A stretch of DNA of 64,000 nt from Puccinia triticina. Lineage: Eukaryota; Basidiomycota; Pucciniomycetes; Pucciniales; Pucciniaceae. The first letter of the stretch is position 1, and each line of letters opens with the position of its first letter. Under the pieces are notes generated by a model. The model was not told the origin of the DNA, ran no database searches, and saw only the letters and a program-made list of their open reading frames with translations. A program made the translations under genes and the position numbers. This document shows positions 51,064 to 62,640 of the stretch, in pieces. The DNA lies in the NCBI RefSeq assembly GCF_026914185.1, contig NC_070572.1:3782001-3846000 (forward strand), in the 5' to 3' direction.

Positions 51064-52716
51064 ATGGGCAGTTGTCACTTGGTGGTGTTTTTGTTATTGA
51101 CTATCAATTGCAATGGAATGGAAGACTTACCCCACAATAATCAGTCCTTCTTTGAATTTGAATTCCCTCCCCCAGATTACATGGATAATTTCATGTCATC
51201 TCTTTTCCCAGAAATTTGTCATTCTCACCCCAACTCAAATATTCATATTCCTAGCACAGGTGAAACCCAATTTTCCCCTGAATATCTTGAACAACTCCCA
51301 TATCTCAATCCTGAAATCCCACCAGTCCCCCAAAGCATTTCTGGCCTTGGTTCACCTATCCAGCATGGAGAGATTCAACAAAGAAGTAACCTAGCAAACA
51401 ACAATCAATTTGTATCATGTGGTGATTTAAACTCCTTGGTAATGGTATCAACAAGTCCCTTTGAAAATCTAAATTTAGTACATGTTCCATTAGAATCAAG
51501 TATACCAAATAATGATGCAAACCATTTTTGTGGTGATCAAAAGCCAAAAAGTTTGGCTTTGAATGCTAGGAAGAAATCATTCAAGCAGACTCATGCATCT
51601 TCAAGATCCAAAACCACCACTTCCAAGCTTCAAGATAGATCTCAACATGAAGCTAGAGCACCCACAGGAGATTCAATGCTCACTGAAGTTCCATCTAAGC
51701 TCCTACCTTCAATTGGTGTGGATCCAAACAATGAAAAGGTACTATGGTTTGGTGAGATCAGAGATTTGCCATGTAACCCAAATGTTTCAGTGGTTTCTTG
51801 GTCTGCATTCTTGAATAATGTGTATCACACTATACAATTTCCATCCAGAATTTTGAACACTGAGAATTGTATTATTGGTGAATACCCAATTGAGAAGGAC
51901 TGGAAACAGGAAAGATTGTGTTTTGATGGGGCAGCTTTCACTAATCACCCAACAGCTCCACCTCACTTGCACTCCAACATTCTCAAAATAATTGAAACCC
52001 TTCAAGAACAAGGGCCTGCATGTGGAGAATTGATAATGACAAAAGAGCAGTTCATTAAATACCATTCTGATGTTAATTATGTTGATTTTTTCCAGATGAA
52101 TCTTCTGAAGAATTATAATCAAAATTATAAAATCAGTGATGATGAATCAAACCATCTCTACCTTTCAAGAATTACTTCAAGTAATGATGCAAGGAAAAGA
52201 TTGATGTCAGCACAAAATCTTCTAGTTCTGGAATCAGAGCTTTGGGTTTCCCATTGGAGCCGGAGATTGAAATGGAATCCCCAAGAACTGACTGATGAAT
52301 TTGAGCTTATCAAGCCTAACAAAATGAAGAAGACAGTGATGACCTTCCTTTTTTACATTGAGATGATTGAGGCCGCTTTGCCCCGACCTGGAACACAACA
52401 AGAAAATTCCAAGTTCAGGACAGAACTAGAAGAAGCTGTGGCAGTCTTAGAAGCCCTCTTCAATCCATACAAGGCTGAAAAATATTTACATCAGAAGAGG
52501 GAAAATATCTTTGATAAGATCAGCATTAAAAAAAGCACAAAAGTTGCTGTTCCATCTTTGTGGGATATGATCCATGTTTGGGTGTGTTTTTTCCGGAAAG
52601 ACTTGTTTTGTGTTCTATTCAACCAAAACCAAGAGATTTCTCATTCAGCAAAGTCCTTTTTCAATTCAGTTTTCTTCTGTTCTATCAAAGTGCTTAGCAG
52701 CAGACTTCAAAAATAA
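51064..52716 (+). CDS. Putative secreted protein, intact family member (550 aa)
   Basis: A single uninterrupted 550-codon ORF. MGSCHLVVFLLLTINCNG is a short hydrophobic signal peptide and GMEDLP directly follows the likely cleavage region in all three paralogues. The N-terminal ~230 residues are Ser/Pro/Asn-rich with acidic-aromatic YMDNFMSSLFPEI. A basic Lys/Arg/Ser stretch follows near residues 160-205. The C-terminal half is predicted to be more helical, with conserved HWSRRLKWNPQELTDEFELI, MTFLFYIEMIEAALPR, LEALFNPYKAEK and ISHSAKSFFNSVFFCSIKVL. No known domain was recognised, and no transmembrane segment beyond the signal was evident. Secretion as an effector-like protein is an inference from the signal peptide only. 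Copies 1 and 2 extend slightly beyond this stop, where AAA-TAA replaces AAA-GAA. A chromovirus begins 137 bp downstream. Confidence 0.75.
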   Translation: MGSCHLVVFLLLTINCNGMEDLPHNNQSFFEFEFPPPDYMDNFMSSLFPEICHSHPNSNIHIPSTGETQFSPEYLEQLPYLNPEIPPVPQSISGLGSPIQHGEIQQRSNLANNNQFVSCGDLNSLVMVSTSPFENLNLVHVPLESSIPNNDANHFCGDQKPKSLALNARKKSFKQTHASSRSKTTTSKLQDRSQHEARAPTGDSMLTEVPSKLLPSIGVDPNNEKVLWFGEIRDLPCNPNVSVVSWSAFLNNVYHTIQFPSRILNTENCIIGEYPIEKDWKQERLCFDGAAFTNHPTAPPHLHSNILKIIETLQEQGPACGELIMTKEQFIKYHSDVNYVDFFQMNLLKNYNQNYKISDDESNHLYLSRITSSNDARKRLMSAQNLLVLESELWVSHWSRRLKWNPQELTDEFELIKPNKMKKTVMTFLFYIEMIEAALPRPGTQQENSKFRTELEEAVAVLEALFNPYKAEKYLHQKRENIFDKISIKKSTKVAVPSLWDMIHVWVCFFRKDLFCVLFNQNQEISHSAKSFFNSVFFCSIKVLSSRLQK

Positions 52717-52852
52717 AGCTGTAGTGTCTTCTAAGATCAGAAAAGATTTTCTTTCATGTTCATTCTTAATTCACAGGATTTCTAGGTGCAATATCTAATT
52801 CTACACAAATTCTTTTTTGAGAAAAGAATATATAAGCTTTTTACAGTATCAG

Positions 52853-53821
52853 TGTCAGCCTTAGAGTCATCACAGCTGACCTAAAAGCTGCCTGTTCTAC
52901 CTTTGTTACATATAAATTACTTTATATCTTTTTCATCTTAAGAGATAACCTTGTTTTGACTTCAGATTCTGTTTCCTCATGCAATTTTGACCCTAGTTAC
53001 AACTTATCAATTCATTGTAACTATACTCCTTCCCTGAGTTAATGAGTTGTGGCGCGCTTGCGCAGTTGTGATGTGTCAGCACTACCTGGCGCGCCAAACC
53101 ACATGTACATATGTAAATTACATAAGCAAACTGTGAAAATTTTCGTAGTCAGAATCCCCCTTGCCTGAGGCGGATCCACAGACTTCAGCACACCAGAACC
53201 ACCACCCAGATAACCCCAGGATCACCACCAAAGAGCCTACTCTACTCCCAGTATACCTACCGTCACAGGCGCCTAGGATATTGACAGTAAGTAACCTCTT
53301 TCACTGAACCTTGATTATCTCAGAGGTACAACTCTGTGTCTTGTTTGATCTGCCTTTTCTTCTTGCTTTGCCTCCTCCTTGATCACAGGGCTGTCCCTTC
53401 TATTCTACAGGCCTTTGCCTCTATCTTGATCACAGGGCTGTCCCTTATAATCACTTGGCCTTTGCCTCAAAATCTAGGTTGCAGGGCTGTCCCTCAGGTT
53501 TCCCATTAAGAACCTTGACTGTCCAGAGAGAAGTCTAAAAAACTGTGGCTGGATTAAACTTATCTAATCCAGATACCCTCCTGAGAGGAAGCTGTAGCAC
53601 TTCTAGCACAGATTAGCAGCACTCTTCTGAAGAGTAGCATTGCCAGTGGACGTGCATTCCCACTAGAATAACCTAGTACTTCTCTTCTATCTTATCCTGC
53701 TTGGTTTCTTTCTCTCTCTTTCTCTTTTTCTCTTACAGTTGTATTTTCTTTATCCCAAGAAATCAAACTGTTGTCCCCCATTTCTTGTGTCCTGCTGTCA
53801 CTATAGAGACTCAGGCTCACA
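52853..53821 (+). repeat. 5' LTR of chromovirus
   Basis: 969 bp. Contains GGCGCGC...GCGCGCC (about 53050-53095), three ACAGGGCTGTCCCT motifs (53390-53500), and potential splice signals: GACAGTAAGT at 53285 and CTCTTACAG near 53731. Confidence 0.95.
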
Positions 53822-54064
53822 ATTGGGGGCCTCATCAGGAAAATTACTCACCTTTTCATAATTCTAGACTGCTATAAAGCCAAAGGACTGATCCTCCTGA
53901 CTAAATCAAACAAAAAACTCTTAAAAATTCGAAAAATCACTTAAAAAAATTTTCTACATATCCTACTAACGCTGAAAATCTTCTAAAATTATCCCAAATT
54001 GCTCTTATATTGATAAAATTCCTAACTGAACCCTTGAAAAAAAAATTTTACGTCCTGTGTACTC

Positions 54065-54517
54065 GTGAAAGTGCAGAATTGCGACTCCTCCGCGCCGCTA
54101 TTCATCCCTTCGTCGGACTTATCCTCCCCAGAACCCTCCATATCTTCGAATCAAGAGGAGATAGTGAAAAACGGAGTACGCTCAAAAGATTCTCCTGCTT
54201 CTTATCTACAATTACCGCAGTTGACCGTAAAAAAATTCTTAACGGCGCAGACTAGCGCAGAAGACGAAAACTACGACGATAGAATAGTGACAAACCCGCG
54301 CAACAGCAATCTTATCAGTAGTTCGTCGTGGACCCCTATTGCTACTGCAAGAGCACAAAAAACTCGTCGAAAGAAGACTGTTGCTCCCGTCAATATAGCC
54401 GAGTGGAACTCTAATTCCTCAGCGAAGTCAAGCGCAAAGGAAAATAAGAAAAAAACCTCTTCTACTACGCGGAAAAGCAAGAGAATTTCTGCTAAAGCTA
54501 AATCCTCAGGTACTTAA
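54065..54517 (+). CDS. Upstream 150-codon open frame without ATG
   Basis: Open from before 54065 to a TAA at 54515-54517. The frame contains no ATG near its start. The product would be Ser-rich with a basic C-terminus (KTRRKKTV, TTRKSKRISAKAKS). A perfect branch-point sequence CTACTAAC lies near 53963, and AGTGCAG at 54070 could be a 3' splice site, so this may be a second exon joined to LTR sequence by the GTAAGT donor at 53287. It lies in the CpG-rich part of the element. Untranslated leader with chance openness is the alternative. Confidence 0.35.
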   Translation: MKVQNCDSSAPLFIPSSDLSSPEPSISSNQEEIVKNGVRSKDSPASYLQLPQLTVKKFLTAQTSAEDENYDDRIVTNPRNSNLISSSSWTPIATARAQKTRRKKTVAPVNIAEWNSNSSAKSSAKENKKKTSSTTRKSKRISAKAKSSGT

Positions 54518-54580
54518 CCTTTAAAAAATCCTTATTCTTCTTTTCCTACTCGACTACCAACTTTCCTACACGTGCTCACC

Positions 54581-57500
54581 ATGCCTCCTCACCTTAGAAA
54601 TGGCAGAGACCTCTCAGCAGAACAGCGCCTCCGCTACCGCCTCAGTCCAGCCGCCGAGGAAAGGCTTCGAAGAGCTAGAGTCAGCATTGCCGCCGCTCCA
54701 AGAGGATTTCCTCAAGTTCCCGGAGGAGGAGCCGCTTCCCCCAGACACAGGGATCCCTCCGGCGCTATACCAGGCGAGAGAGACATCAATAGCTCTAGCC
54801 TCGAACAGGTCCACGCCGGTACCGCGCCCAGTAGACAGGGAACAAATGATCCCTACGGCGAATTATCCTCAGAAGGATCAACCGCCCTCCCAGCCTACCA
54901 ACCCCGAGGGTATGAGGCCGAATGCCTCCCCCAGTTTAGCCCTCCTTCCGCCCATTCAGAACCCACGACGGGAAGAGTCTTCCGGCCCGATGGATCTGAT
55001 CCCAGAAGAAATGGAGCTGACAGGCCTCATCAACCTCTTCAACGATCAATTCGACATGTTTGTCCGAGCGAGAGAGGCACAGAACACGGCCTCGATGAAG
55101 AGACTCCTCTCCCAAGCTTCGATGACGCAAGAAATGATTATAGAGCTGGTTGGGAGAGCAGACGCTATCCGTCTATGCCAAGAATGGATCCCCAACAAGG
55201 AGCTCCATCAATTAAATCAATCTCTAGCGCAACAGAACCCGGCAGATCAAACAATCCGCCACCATTCGCAGCTAGCCGTAGCGCCACACGCCAACTATCA
55301 ACCAATGATAGCCACGCCGACTCCGGAGCCTACGGGCTTACAGTACCGAGTACCAACGCAGGAGTTCCAGGGTCCTACCCCTTCCAACCGTCAGGAACTT
55401 CCACAACCGCGTCCAGAAGGTCAGATTTACCACGGCCCTCAAATGCCGCAGCAACCACCGCCGCCGCCGCCGCCGCAAGCGCTCCAAGTGAGGCCAATAC
55501 CAGCTTCTATACCGCGAGAGGTGGTTCAATTGTTCCGCCCCAGCCCTCATTATCAACCTGGCGGGGTCAATCCACCCCATTATCCTCACACGCAGCAAGG
55601 ATACGCAGACCACAACCCCCCTCATCCTCAAGACAATTGGAGAGGATCAGGGAGGAACTGGAGACGCCCCCAGGACGACACTCAGAGAGTACTAGAGATA
55701 GGAGAATACCTGATGAGAGCCACACGAGGAGTGAGGAGAATCTATGGACGCGGGAGAGCCAGAGGGAGAGGCCCTTACTAGATGAATCTTTACCCAAAAG
55801 TTCCTTAAGTAGTGATTCACCACTAGGCCTCAGTTTAGATATTGATAATCTCTCTGATCCTTCAAATAGAGAATTTTTTCTCAATAACCTTAACTCTGAA
55901 ATGTCTAGAAATGGTCCCTTGTTCCTAGAAGAAAAATTACAAGTCTTGTTCTCTAAATTTCTCTCTGAATTATCTGGTACTGTTGAAACCATTCCTGGTA
56001 CTCTTCTTGAATCTTGTGTCAGCAATTTTAAAGATGTCCTGAATCATTCAATTCTTGATCTGTTTAAAGATGAATTCATTCCCTTTTTGCTTGATCAAAT
56101 CCTGAATAACATAGGTGAAAGTGCCAGAGAGAAGTCCACAGTGAATAACAATGTGTTAGAACAACTGAAGAAACACATAGATGATAAGTTTGAGACAGTT
56201 CAAGATTTGATTCTGGTAAATGAATCACAATGTCATTCTAACATGGATACAATTGGCCAAAATCTGAAAGATTTTGAAGAGAAAGTGAGCAACAATCTTA
56301 CTTCCATTGGTAATCAGATCAATGACCTTCATGCCAATGAGCACAACAGATTTGAACAATCTAAGAGAAGATTCAGTGACATATCTTCTGTAGTAAACAC
56401 TGTGAGCTCAAAGCTGGATTCCGTGTTAATACCAGATGACAGAGACCAACCCCCTCATCTCTTATACAATAATCCCTTCCAGAATGTCCACCATGAGCAA
56501 CAACAGGAACACAGACCTCCTCCTCCTGTTCCTACTCCTGAACCCCAGAGACCACCAAGAGATAACTTTCCTAAGCCTGCTAGCAATACTCCTGAGGCTA
56601 AGACCCAAGAGGAATTCCCCTACATTGATCATGGAGCAATAGACTTTGAAATGAGGAAGGAACTGTGGAAAGGTATCCCCAAAAATGGAGACTGGGAGAA
56701 ATTCTCTGGAGAATTACCTTACAATCATGAGCTTTGGATTAAAAACACTGATATCCTGGTCAGAGACTACTTGATGCTGGATAACATGATAATCAGTAGA
56801 TTAACAATCTTGTTAACTGACACTGCAAGGAATTGGTACCTAGGCATCAGAGACCAGTATGGAAACAAATCTTGGGCTTGGTGGAAGAATGCCATCAGAA
56901 ACAAGTTTGGCACTGAGAACTGGAAATGGAAAATGCAACAAGAGTTTGAGAATGATCACTTTGCCTATGATGGGAGGAAAATCCATAAATGGTTTGGTAA
57001 TCAGAGAGAAAGACTGAAAGCTTATCAACCTGAACTCAGTCAGTACCTTATTTGTGAGAAAATCTTAAAGCAATGCCCTCCAAACCTTGAGCATGCTATT
57101 AAAAGCAGATACAAAAGAGATGCCACTGAAATGAGTTTTGAGGATATGGTTATAATTGCTGAAGAGGTCATAGACAGAGTCATGAAAAGGAACAAGCCTG
57201 TGACAAACAATTATAACACTCCAAACAGATCCCACTGGAGAAGCAATCCTGCCCCTGAGAAAACTGATAAGCCAACTGACTCCTCTGCCAAAAAGAATCC
57301 TGTCTCTGCCCCTGAGAAAGAAAAACTTATATGCCATTTCTGTAAACAAACTGGTCACTTCTCCAGGGAATGCCCTAAGAAGAAGAACAGGATCAATAAT
57401 GTAGGAATGGATGATGATGATGATCCCAAGAGTGACAATGGAGAAGATCAAGGTGAACCACACAAGTCTGAATCAGAACTAGATGAAGAAGAAGAGAATC

Positions 57501-60500
57501 ATAGAACCAATCATATGATTCTTGCCATGGACAATGGGAATGGTGCCAATTATGACCCCTTGGTTGATTTTGATTTTGGAACACATGCTGTAGAGTGTGA
57601 GATAAACCAAGACTTCTCCATTGCTGAAATTCAAGCTGAAACTCATCAACCCCAGACATGGGACAAATCCTGCCAGTCTTCCCACATAGAGGATGCTAGA
57701 CTGATGAAATGTAAACCTGATAGAGGAAAAGCTCATCTTACTGGAAAAGCAAATCTTACCACTGTCCTTATTGAATCCAGAGAACAATCATGTCTTCTTG
57801 ATAGTGGAGCTTCTTGCTCAATCATCAGCAACAAATTGCTAGACTCTATATTACCAGAATGGGAAAACAAGCTCATGCCAATTAACCATGCAAAATTTCA
57901 CAGCTGTAGTGACCAATTACAACCAATGGGCATAATAGAAACAGCTTTGATTTTTCCTCACACTAAAGGCTCTATCAGAATTCTAGCAGAATTTGTAGTC
58001 ATGAAAAATGCAAGAATTGACTATCTTATCCTTGGAAATGATTACATGTCTCTTTATGGCTTTGACATCACAAACAGCAAAGAGAGATTCTTTACCATTG
58101 GAAATGAGAACAAGAGGAAGAAATTCAGTTTTAAGTCTCATCATCTGGAGAAAATGAGCCCTTCCAATGAAATTTCTGCTGTAAAGAAGTCCAATCCTCA
58201 ACTGCAGAAATTTATTACAGAAGAACTCTGTGAAGCCAAGTTCAGTGATAAGTTGACTATTGAGCAAAAGGAGAAGCTGTTTGAAGTCCTCCACAATAAC
58301 AACCTTGCCTTCTCCAATACCAACCAGCCCCTTGGTGCCATTAAAGGTCATGAAGTTCATATCAAATTGACAACTGAGAGACCCTATCCTCCTCTCCTCA
58401 GAAGACCTCCTTATCCTGCCAGCCCCAAAAGCAGAGAAGCTCTTGAACAACACATTGAGGAACTAGTAAACCTGAATGTTCTAAGGAAAGTTGGTCATAA
58501 TGAAGTAGTTGAGATCACTACTCCTGTAATCATTGCCTGGCACAATGGAAAGTCCAGAATGGTAGGAGACTTCAGAGCTTTGAATTCATACACTGCTTCA
58601 GACAGGTATCCCATTCCCAAGATCAGTGAGACTCTGAACAACCTGGCCAAAGCTAAGTATCTGACTAGCATGGATGTACTCAAAGGTTTTCACCAGAATG
58701 TCATTGCAGAAGATTCCAGACATCTACTCAGGATTATTATGCACAAAGGAATCTATGAGTACCTTAGAATGCCCTTTGGGATCAAGAATGCCCCCTCTCA
58801 TTTCCAGAGAATGATGGACATTGAGTTCAGAAAAGAAATTGATGAGAAGTGGGTCATTATCTACATTGATGATATCATCATTATGTCCAACACTTGGGAA
58901 GAACACCTCAATAGGATAGACAGAATCCTGAAAGTTGTCATTAACATGAAAATGAAAATCTCCTTGAAGAAGTGTAACTTTGGATTTGATCAGATCAAAG
59001 CTCTAGGCCATCTTGTGTCTGGTATTGCCATAGGAATAGACCAGAATAAAGTAGCTGCTGTCCTCCAAAAACCTGTGCCTAGTAGTAGGAAAGAAATGCA
59101 ATCATTTCTTGGTTTTGCTGGGTACTACAGACAACACATTGAGAAGTTTGCAGAGATAGCCAAACCTCTGACTGAGCTGACAAGGATTGATGTCATATAT
59201 GAGATGACTCATCATAGAATAGTAGCCTACAACTTGTTAAAAGAGAAACTGACCACAGCTCCATTGCTATTGTTTCCTGACTGGGCCCATCCTTTCACAC
59301 TATATGTAGATGCTAGTATGACTGGTCTAGGTGCTGCTTTACATCAAGTCCAAGTCATTGATGGAGTGAGAAAAGAAGGACCCATTGTTTTCATATCCAG
59401 ACAACTGAAGGACAGTGAAACAAGATATGGTGCTAGTCAACTTGAATGCTTATGTCTGGTTTGGGCCCTGGAAAAACTCCATTACTACTTGGATGGCAGT
59501 GTATTTCATGTTGTAACAGACTGCACAGCTTTGAGATCACTATTGAACATGAAGACTCCCAACAGACATATGCTCAGGTGGCAGATTGCTATTCAAGAAT
59601 ACAGAGGCAATATGACCATAATCCACAGAGATGGGAATATTCACAAGAATGCTGATGGACTGAGCAGATGGGCTTTGCCAAATGATCCCAGTAACCCTGC
59701 TTATGACCCAGAAGACAAGGATGATGATAGATTCCCCATCATGGGCATACATGTCTCTACTTTCAAGAATGAGTTCTTTGACTCAGTGAGAGAAGGCTAC
59801 AAGCAAGACAAGAACACTACCATATTGTCTGAACTTTTGTTGAAAGATGCTAAAGATGCCCAGTTAAAAAATTCCTTACAAGATCCTTGGAGAAAGCTAT
59901 ATGATGAAGGAAGATTCTCCATATTTGATGGCCTCATCTACTTCAGAGAGAAACACAACTCTGTCCTAGTCCTAGCTGACAAAGAAAGTATCAACACCAT
60001 CTTGCATGAATGCCATGACAGTGTCTACTCTGGTCATCTTTCTGAAGATAGGACTTTAGAAAAAGTAGCTGATACTGCTTGGTGGGCTAACTGGAAACAA
60101 GACACTGGTGAATACTGCTCCTCCTGTGATAGATGCCAGAAAGCAAATAAAGCCACAGGCAAAAGATTTGGACTGCTTATGAAAATTGAGGAACCTTCAA
60201 AACCATGGGATGTTATTAACATGGATTGGGTGACTTCCTTGTCCCCTGGAGGAGCTGCTAGTTTCAATGCTTGTCTGGTAATAGTGGACAGATACTCTAA
60301 GACCCCTATATTTGTACCCTGCTTCAAAGATGACTCTGCCATGGACACTGCCATACTGTTTTGGAACAGAGTAATGCCTAGGACTGGAATCCCCAGAATC
60401 ATCATCTCTGATAGAGACCCTAAGTTCACATCTGAATTCTGGACTGGTTTGCATAGTATGCTAGGAACAAAACTCTCCTTCTCCACTGCTTACCACCCCC

Positions 60501-61336
60501 AGACTGATGGATTAGCTGAAAGGATGATTCAAACACTTGAAGATATGATCAGAAGATTTTGTGCATATGGTCTAGAATTCAAAGACAATGATGGTTACAC
60601 TCATGATTGGGTTTCACTTCTACCAATCCTTGAGCTAGCATATTGCACCAGCATACATTCAACCACTGGAAAACCCCCTGCCATCCTAGAAAAAGGCTGG
60701 ATCCCAAACCTTCCCAGGAATTTCTTGAAGCAAGACTCTGTAGACATTCATCCTACTGCTCTTGCCTATGGAAAGATCTTTGAGAAAGCCAGAAAACATG
60801 CTGAGCACTGCATAACAGAAGCTACATCTTACAACAAAGAGAGATGGGACAAGAGTCACAAAGAACCATCTTTTAAAGTTGGTGATAAAGTCCTAATATC
60901 CACAGCAAACTTCAACAACCTGTCTGGCCCTAAGAAGATGAGAGACTCCTTCACAGGACCATTCCTTGTGAAAGCTTTACATGGGAAAAATGCTGTAGAA
61001 GTGATACTGACTGAAGAGTTTAGCAGGAAACATCCCACATTTCCTGTCAGCTTGGTGAAACCATACAAAGACCCCAATCCAGACAAGTTCCCCTTGAGAC
61101 AGAAAGTCAAAGTTGTCATTCCCCCCATGGATAAGACCCCTCAGAGTAAAGTCATACAAAAGATTCTCAGAGACAAGAGATTGAGAGTGGAAAACAGAGA
61201 TGTTATGATGTACTTAGCTAGATACAAAGGTATGAGTGCTGATCATGATGAATGGCTCCTTGAGAAAGACATCCCAGACTCTGCTATCCTTCTCAGGAAA
61301 TTCAGAAGTGAGAAGAGGTCTAACCCTGTGGTTTAA
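54581..61336 (+). CDS. Chromovirus Gag-Pol polyprotein, 2,251 aa
   Basis: Start chosen at ATG 54581 (CACC context). Residues 1-400 are Ser/Pro/Arg-rich low complexity and overlap a second ORF. Residues about 420-620 are helical. The Gag domain spans about 690-870 ([39 protein letters not shown]), with zinc knuckle [14 protein letters not shown] near 920. Protease active site [10 protein letters not shown] is near 1074. RT spans about 1270-1480 ([24 protein letters not shown] near 1427). RNase H starts near 1575 ([14 protein letters not shown]). The integrase zinc finger is near 1810-1855 (H-H-CSSCDRC), and the core has [15 protein letters not shown] and GLAERMIQ. The C-terminal chromodomain is at about 2187-2243 ([20 protein letters not shown]). 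Gag and Pol are one frame, so Gag excess cannot come from a frameshift at their junction. All catalytic residues I looked for are present. Confidence 0.93.
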   Translation: MPPHLRNGRDLSAEQRLRYRLSPAAEERLRRARVSIAAAPRGFPQVPGGGAASPRHRDPSGAIPGERDINSSSLEQVHAGTAPSRQGTNDPYGELSSEGSTALPAYQPRGYEAECLPQFSPPSAHSEPTTGRVFRPDGSDPRRNGADRPHQPLQRSIRHVCPSERGTEHGLDEETPLPSFDDARNDYRAGWESRRYPSMPRMDPQQGAPSIKSISSATEPGRSNNPPPFAASRSATRQLSTNDSHADSGAYGLTVPSTNAGVPGSYPFQPSGTSTTASRRSDLPRPSNAAATTAAAAAASAPSEANTSFYTARGGSIVPPQPSLSTWRGQSTPLSSHAARIRRPQPPSSSRQLERIREELETPPGRHSESTRDRRIPDESHTRSEENLWTRESQRERPLLDESLPKSSLSSDSPLGLSLDIDNLSDPSNREFFLNNLNSEMSRNGPLFLEEKLQVLFSKFLSELSGTVETIPGTLLESCVSNFKDVLNHSILDLFKDEFIPFLLDQILNNIGESAREKSTVNNNVLEQLKKHIDDKFETVQDLILVNESQCHSNMDTIGQNLKDFEEKVSNNLTSIGNQINDLHANEHNRFEQSKRRFSDISSVVNTVSSKLDSVLIPDDRDQPPHLLYNNPFQNVHHEQQQEHRPPPPVPTPEPQRPPRDNFPKPASNTPEAKTQEEFPYIDHGAIDFEMRKELWKGIPKNGDWEKFSGELPYNHELWIKNTDILVRDYLMLDNMIISRLTILLTDTARNWYLGIRDQYGNKSWAWWKNAIRNKFGTENWKWKMQQEFENDHFAYDGRKIHKWFGNQRERLKAYQPELSQYLICEKILKQCPPNLEHAIKSRYKRDATEMSFEDMVIIAEEVIDRVMKRNKPVTNNYNTPNRSHWRSNPAPEKTDKPTDSSAKKNPVSAPEKEKLICHFCKQTGHFSRECPKKKNRINNVGMDDDDDPKSDNGEDQGEPHKSESELDEEEENHRTNHMILAMDNGNGANYDPLVDFDFGTHAVECEINQDFSIAEIQAETHQPQTWDKSCQSSHIEDARLMKCKPDRGKAHLTGKANLTTVLIESREQSCLLDSGASCSIISNKLLDSILPEWENKLMPINHAKFHSCSDQLQPMGIIETALIFPHTKGSIRILAEFVVMKNARIDYLILGNDYMSLYGFDITNSKERFFTIGNENKRKKFSFKSHHLEKMSPSNEISAVKKSNPQLQKFITEELCEAKFSDKLTIEQKEKLFEVLHNNNLAFSNTNQPLGAIKGHEVHIKLTTERPYPPLLRRPPYPASPKSREALEQHIEELVNLNVLRKVGHNEVVEITTPVIIAWHNGKSRMVGDFRALNSYTASDRYPIPKISETLNNLAKAKYLTSMDVLKGFHQNVIAEDSRHLLRIIMHKGIYEYLRMPFGIKNAPSHFQRMMDIEFRKEIDEKWVIIYIDDIIIMSNTWEEHLNRIDRILKVVINMKMKISLKKCNFGFDQIKALGHLVSGIAIGIDQNKVAAVLQKPVPSSRKEMQSFLGFAGYYRQHIEKFAEIAKPLTELTRIDVIYEMTHHRIVAYNLLKEKLTTAPLLLFPDWAHPFTLYVDASMTGLGAALHQVQVIDGVRKEGPIVFISRQLKDSETRYGASQLECLCLVWALEKLHYYLDGSVFHVVTDCTALRSLLNMKTPNRHMLRWQIAIQEYRGNMTIIHRDGNIHKNADGLSRWALPNDPSNPAYDPEDKDDDRFPIMGIHVSTFKNEFFDSVREGYKQDKNTTILSELLLKDAKDAQLKNSLQDPWRKLYDEGRFSIFDGLIYFREKHNSVLVLADKESINTILHECHDSVYSGHLSEDRTLEKVADTAWWANWKQDTGEYCSSCDRCQKANKATGKRFGLLMKIEEPSKPWDVINMDWVTSLSPGGAASFNACLVIVDRYSKTPIFVPCFKDDSAMDTAILFWNRVMPRTGIPRIIISDRDPKFTSEFWTGLHSMLGTKLSFSTAYHPQTDGLAERMIQTLEDMIRRFCAYGLEFKDNDGYTHDWVSLLPILELAYCTSIHSTTGKPPAILEKGWIPNLPRNFLKQDSVDIHPTALAYGKIFEKARKHAEHCITEATSYNKERWDKSHKEPSFKVGDKVLISTANFNNLSGPKKMRDSFTGPFLVKALHGKNAVEVILTEEFSRKHPTFPVSLVKPYKDPNPDKFPLRQKVKVVIPPMDKTPQSKVIQKILRDKRLRVENRDVMMYLARYKGMSADHDEWLLEKDIPDSAILLRKFRSEKRSNPVV
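54600..55781 (+). CDS. Overlapping +1-frame ORF inside Gag-Pol, 393 aa
   Basis: ATG at 54600 (GAAATGG, a favourable context) lies 19 nt after the Gag-Pol ATG and one frame over. The ORF stays open for 393 codons to TAG at 55779-55781, while the Gag-Pol frame is also open throughout. The protein looks more fold-like than the Gag-Pol frame here. It has a Pro-rich N-terminus, an amphipathic helical segment ([20 protein letters not shown] to [20 protein letters not shown], about residues 135-215), a Pro/Gln-rich region, and an [12 protein letters not shown] tail suited to RNA binding. Expression by leaky scanning is a reasonable inference. I recognise no homologous domain. Confidence 0.65.
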   Translation: MAETSQQNSASATASVQPPRKGFEELESALPPLQEDFLKFPEEEPLPPDTGIPPALYQARETSIALASNRSTPVPRPVDREQMIPTANYPQKDQPPSQPTNPEGMRPNASPSLALLPPIQNPRREESSGPMDLIPEEMELTGLINLFNDQFDMFVRAREAQNTASMKRLLSQASMTQEMIIELVGRADAIRLCQEWIPNKELHQLNQSLAQQNPADQTIRHHSQLAVAPHANYQPMIATPTPEPTGLQYRVPTQEFQGPTPSNRQELPQPRPEGQIYHGPQMPQQPPPPPPPQALQVRPIPASIPREVVQLFRPSPHYQPGGVNPPHYPHTQQGYADHNPPHPQDNWRGSGRNWRRPQDDTQRVLEIGEYLMRATRGVRRIYGRGRARGRGPY

Positions 61337-61373
61337 TTTCTTACAGAAATCCAACCCTTTTGGTGGTAGGGAA

Positions 61374-62342
61374 TGTCAGCCTTAGAGTCATCACAGCTGA
61401 CCTAAAAGCTGCCTGTTCTACCTTTGTTACATATAAATTACTTTACATCTTTTTCATCTTAAGAGATAACCTTGTTTTGACTTCAGATTCTGTTTCCTCA
61501 TGCAATTTTGACCCTAGTTACAACTTATCAATTCATTGTAACTATACTCCTTCCCTGAGTTAATGAGTTGTGGCGCGCTTGCGCAGTTGTGATGTGTCAG
61601 CACTACCTGGCGCGCCAAACCACATGTACATATGTAAATTACATAAGCAAACTGTGAAAATTTTCGTAGTCAGAATCCCCCTTGCCTGAGGCGGATCCAC
61701 AGACTTCAGCACACCAGAACCACCACCCAGATAACCCCAGGATCACCACCAAAGAGCCTACTCTACTCCCAGTATACCTACCGTCACAGGCGCCTAGGAT
61801 ATTGACAGTAAGTAACCTCTTTCACTGAACCTTGATTATCTCAGAGGTACAACTCTGTGTCTTGTTTGATCTGCCTTTTCTTCTTGCTTTGCCTCCTCCT
61901 TGATCACAGGGCTGTCCCTTCTATTCTACAGGCCTTTGCCTCTATCTTGATCACAGGGCTGTCCCTTATAATCACTTGGCCTTTGCCTCAAAATCTAGGT
62001 TGCAGGGCTGTCCCTCAGGTTTCCCATTAAGAACCTTGACTGTCCAGAGAGAAGTCTAAAAAACTGTGGCTGGATTAAACTTATCTAATCCAGATACCCT
62101 CCTGAGAGGAAGCTGTAGCACTTCTAGCACAGATTAGCAGCACTCTTCTGAAGAGTAGCATTGCCAGTGGACGTGCATTCCCACTAGAATAACCTAGTAC
62201 TTCTCTTCTATCTTATCCTGCTTGGTTTCTTTCTCTCTCTTTCTCTTTTTCTCTTACAGTTGTATTTTCTTTATCCCAAGAAATCAAACTGTTGTCCCCC
62301 ATTTCTTGTGTCCTGCTGTCACTATAGAGACTCAGGCTCACA
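61374..62342 (+). repeat. 3' LTR of chromovirus
   Basis: 969 bp, essentially identical to the 5' LTR, followed by ATCAG. It starts 37 bp after the Gag-Pol stop. Confidence 0.95.
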
Positions 62343-62504
62343 ATCAGTGTGCGGTGGAAAAATATATGCATGATAACCAATAAGTGCTTTACATTCTGGC
62401 CCTGTCTATATGGAAAATTGAGACATAGAATGGATTGTAATACATACCTCATGTCAAATCTCTGGCTAATTTTTAATTGTGAATGCACACTATGGATGGC
62501 ACTT

Positions 62505-62640
62505 TGTACCCGGGTACACAGTGCCATCCCTAGGGGGTCGGGGTACCCACTGCGGGTGTGGGTACTACCCTAAAATTTCACTCAAATTGGATACCCGCAC
62601 CCATTTCACTCAAATTGGATACCCGCACCCACACTGAGGT
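62505..62640. repeat. GGTACC/ACCCGC head element (copy 5)
   Basis: GTACCCGGGTACACAG, GGGGTACCCACTGCGGGTG and two direct copies of CACTCAAATTGGATACCCGC. No hairpin array follows this copy. Confidence 0.55.

Larger units (their letters stand above)
52853..62342 (+). mobile_element. Chromovirus (Ty3/gypsy) LTR retrotransposon, 9.5 kb, near-intact
   Basis: Two 969-bp LTRs start TGTCAGCC and end GGCTCACA. I noticed one difference between them (TTTATATC against TTTACATC). ATCAG is duplicated on both flanks. The interior holds a 150-codon open frame without ATG, an overlapping 393-codon ORF, and a single 2,251-residue Gag-Pol ending in a chromodomain. A purine-rich GGTGGTAGGGA precedes the 3' LTR. 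TTGGGGGCCTCATCAGG follows the 5' LTR and contains the TGG expected of a tRNA primer site, but I could not name the tRNA. LTR identity and the intact ORF suggest a very recent insertion. Confidence 0.95.

Noticed and set aside
55567..56025. 152-codon minus-strand ORF inside the chromovirus
   Set aside because: Antisense to two plus-strand coding frames. It spans the CpG boundary, has no start context or motif, and is best explained as a shadow.
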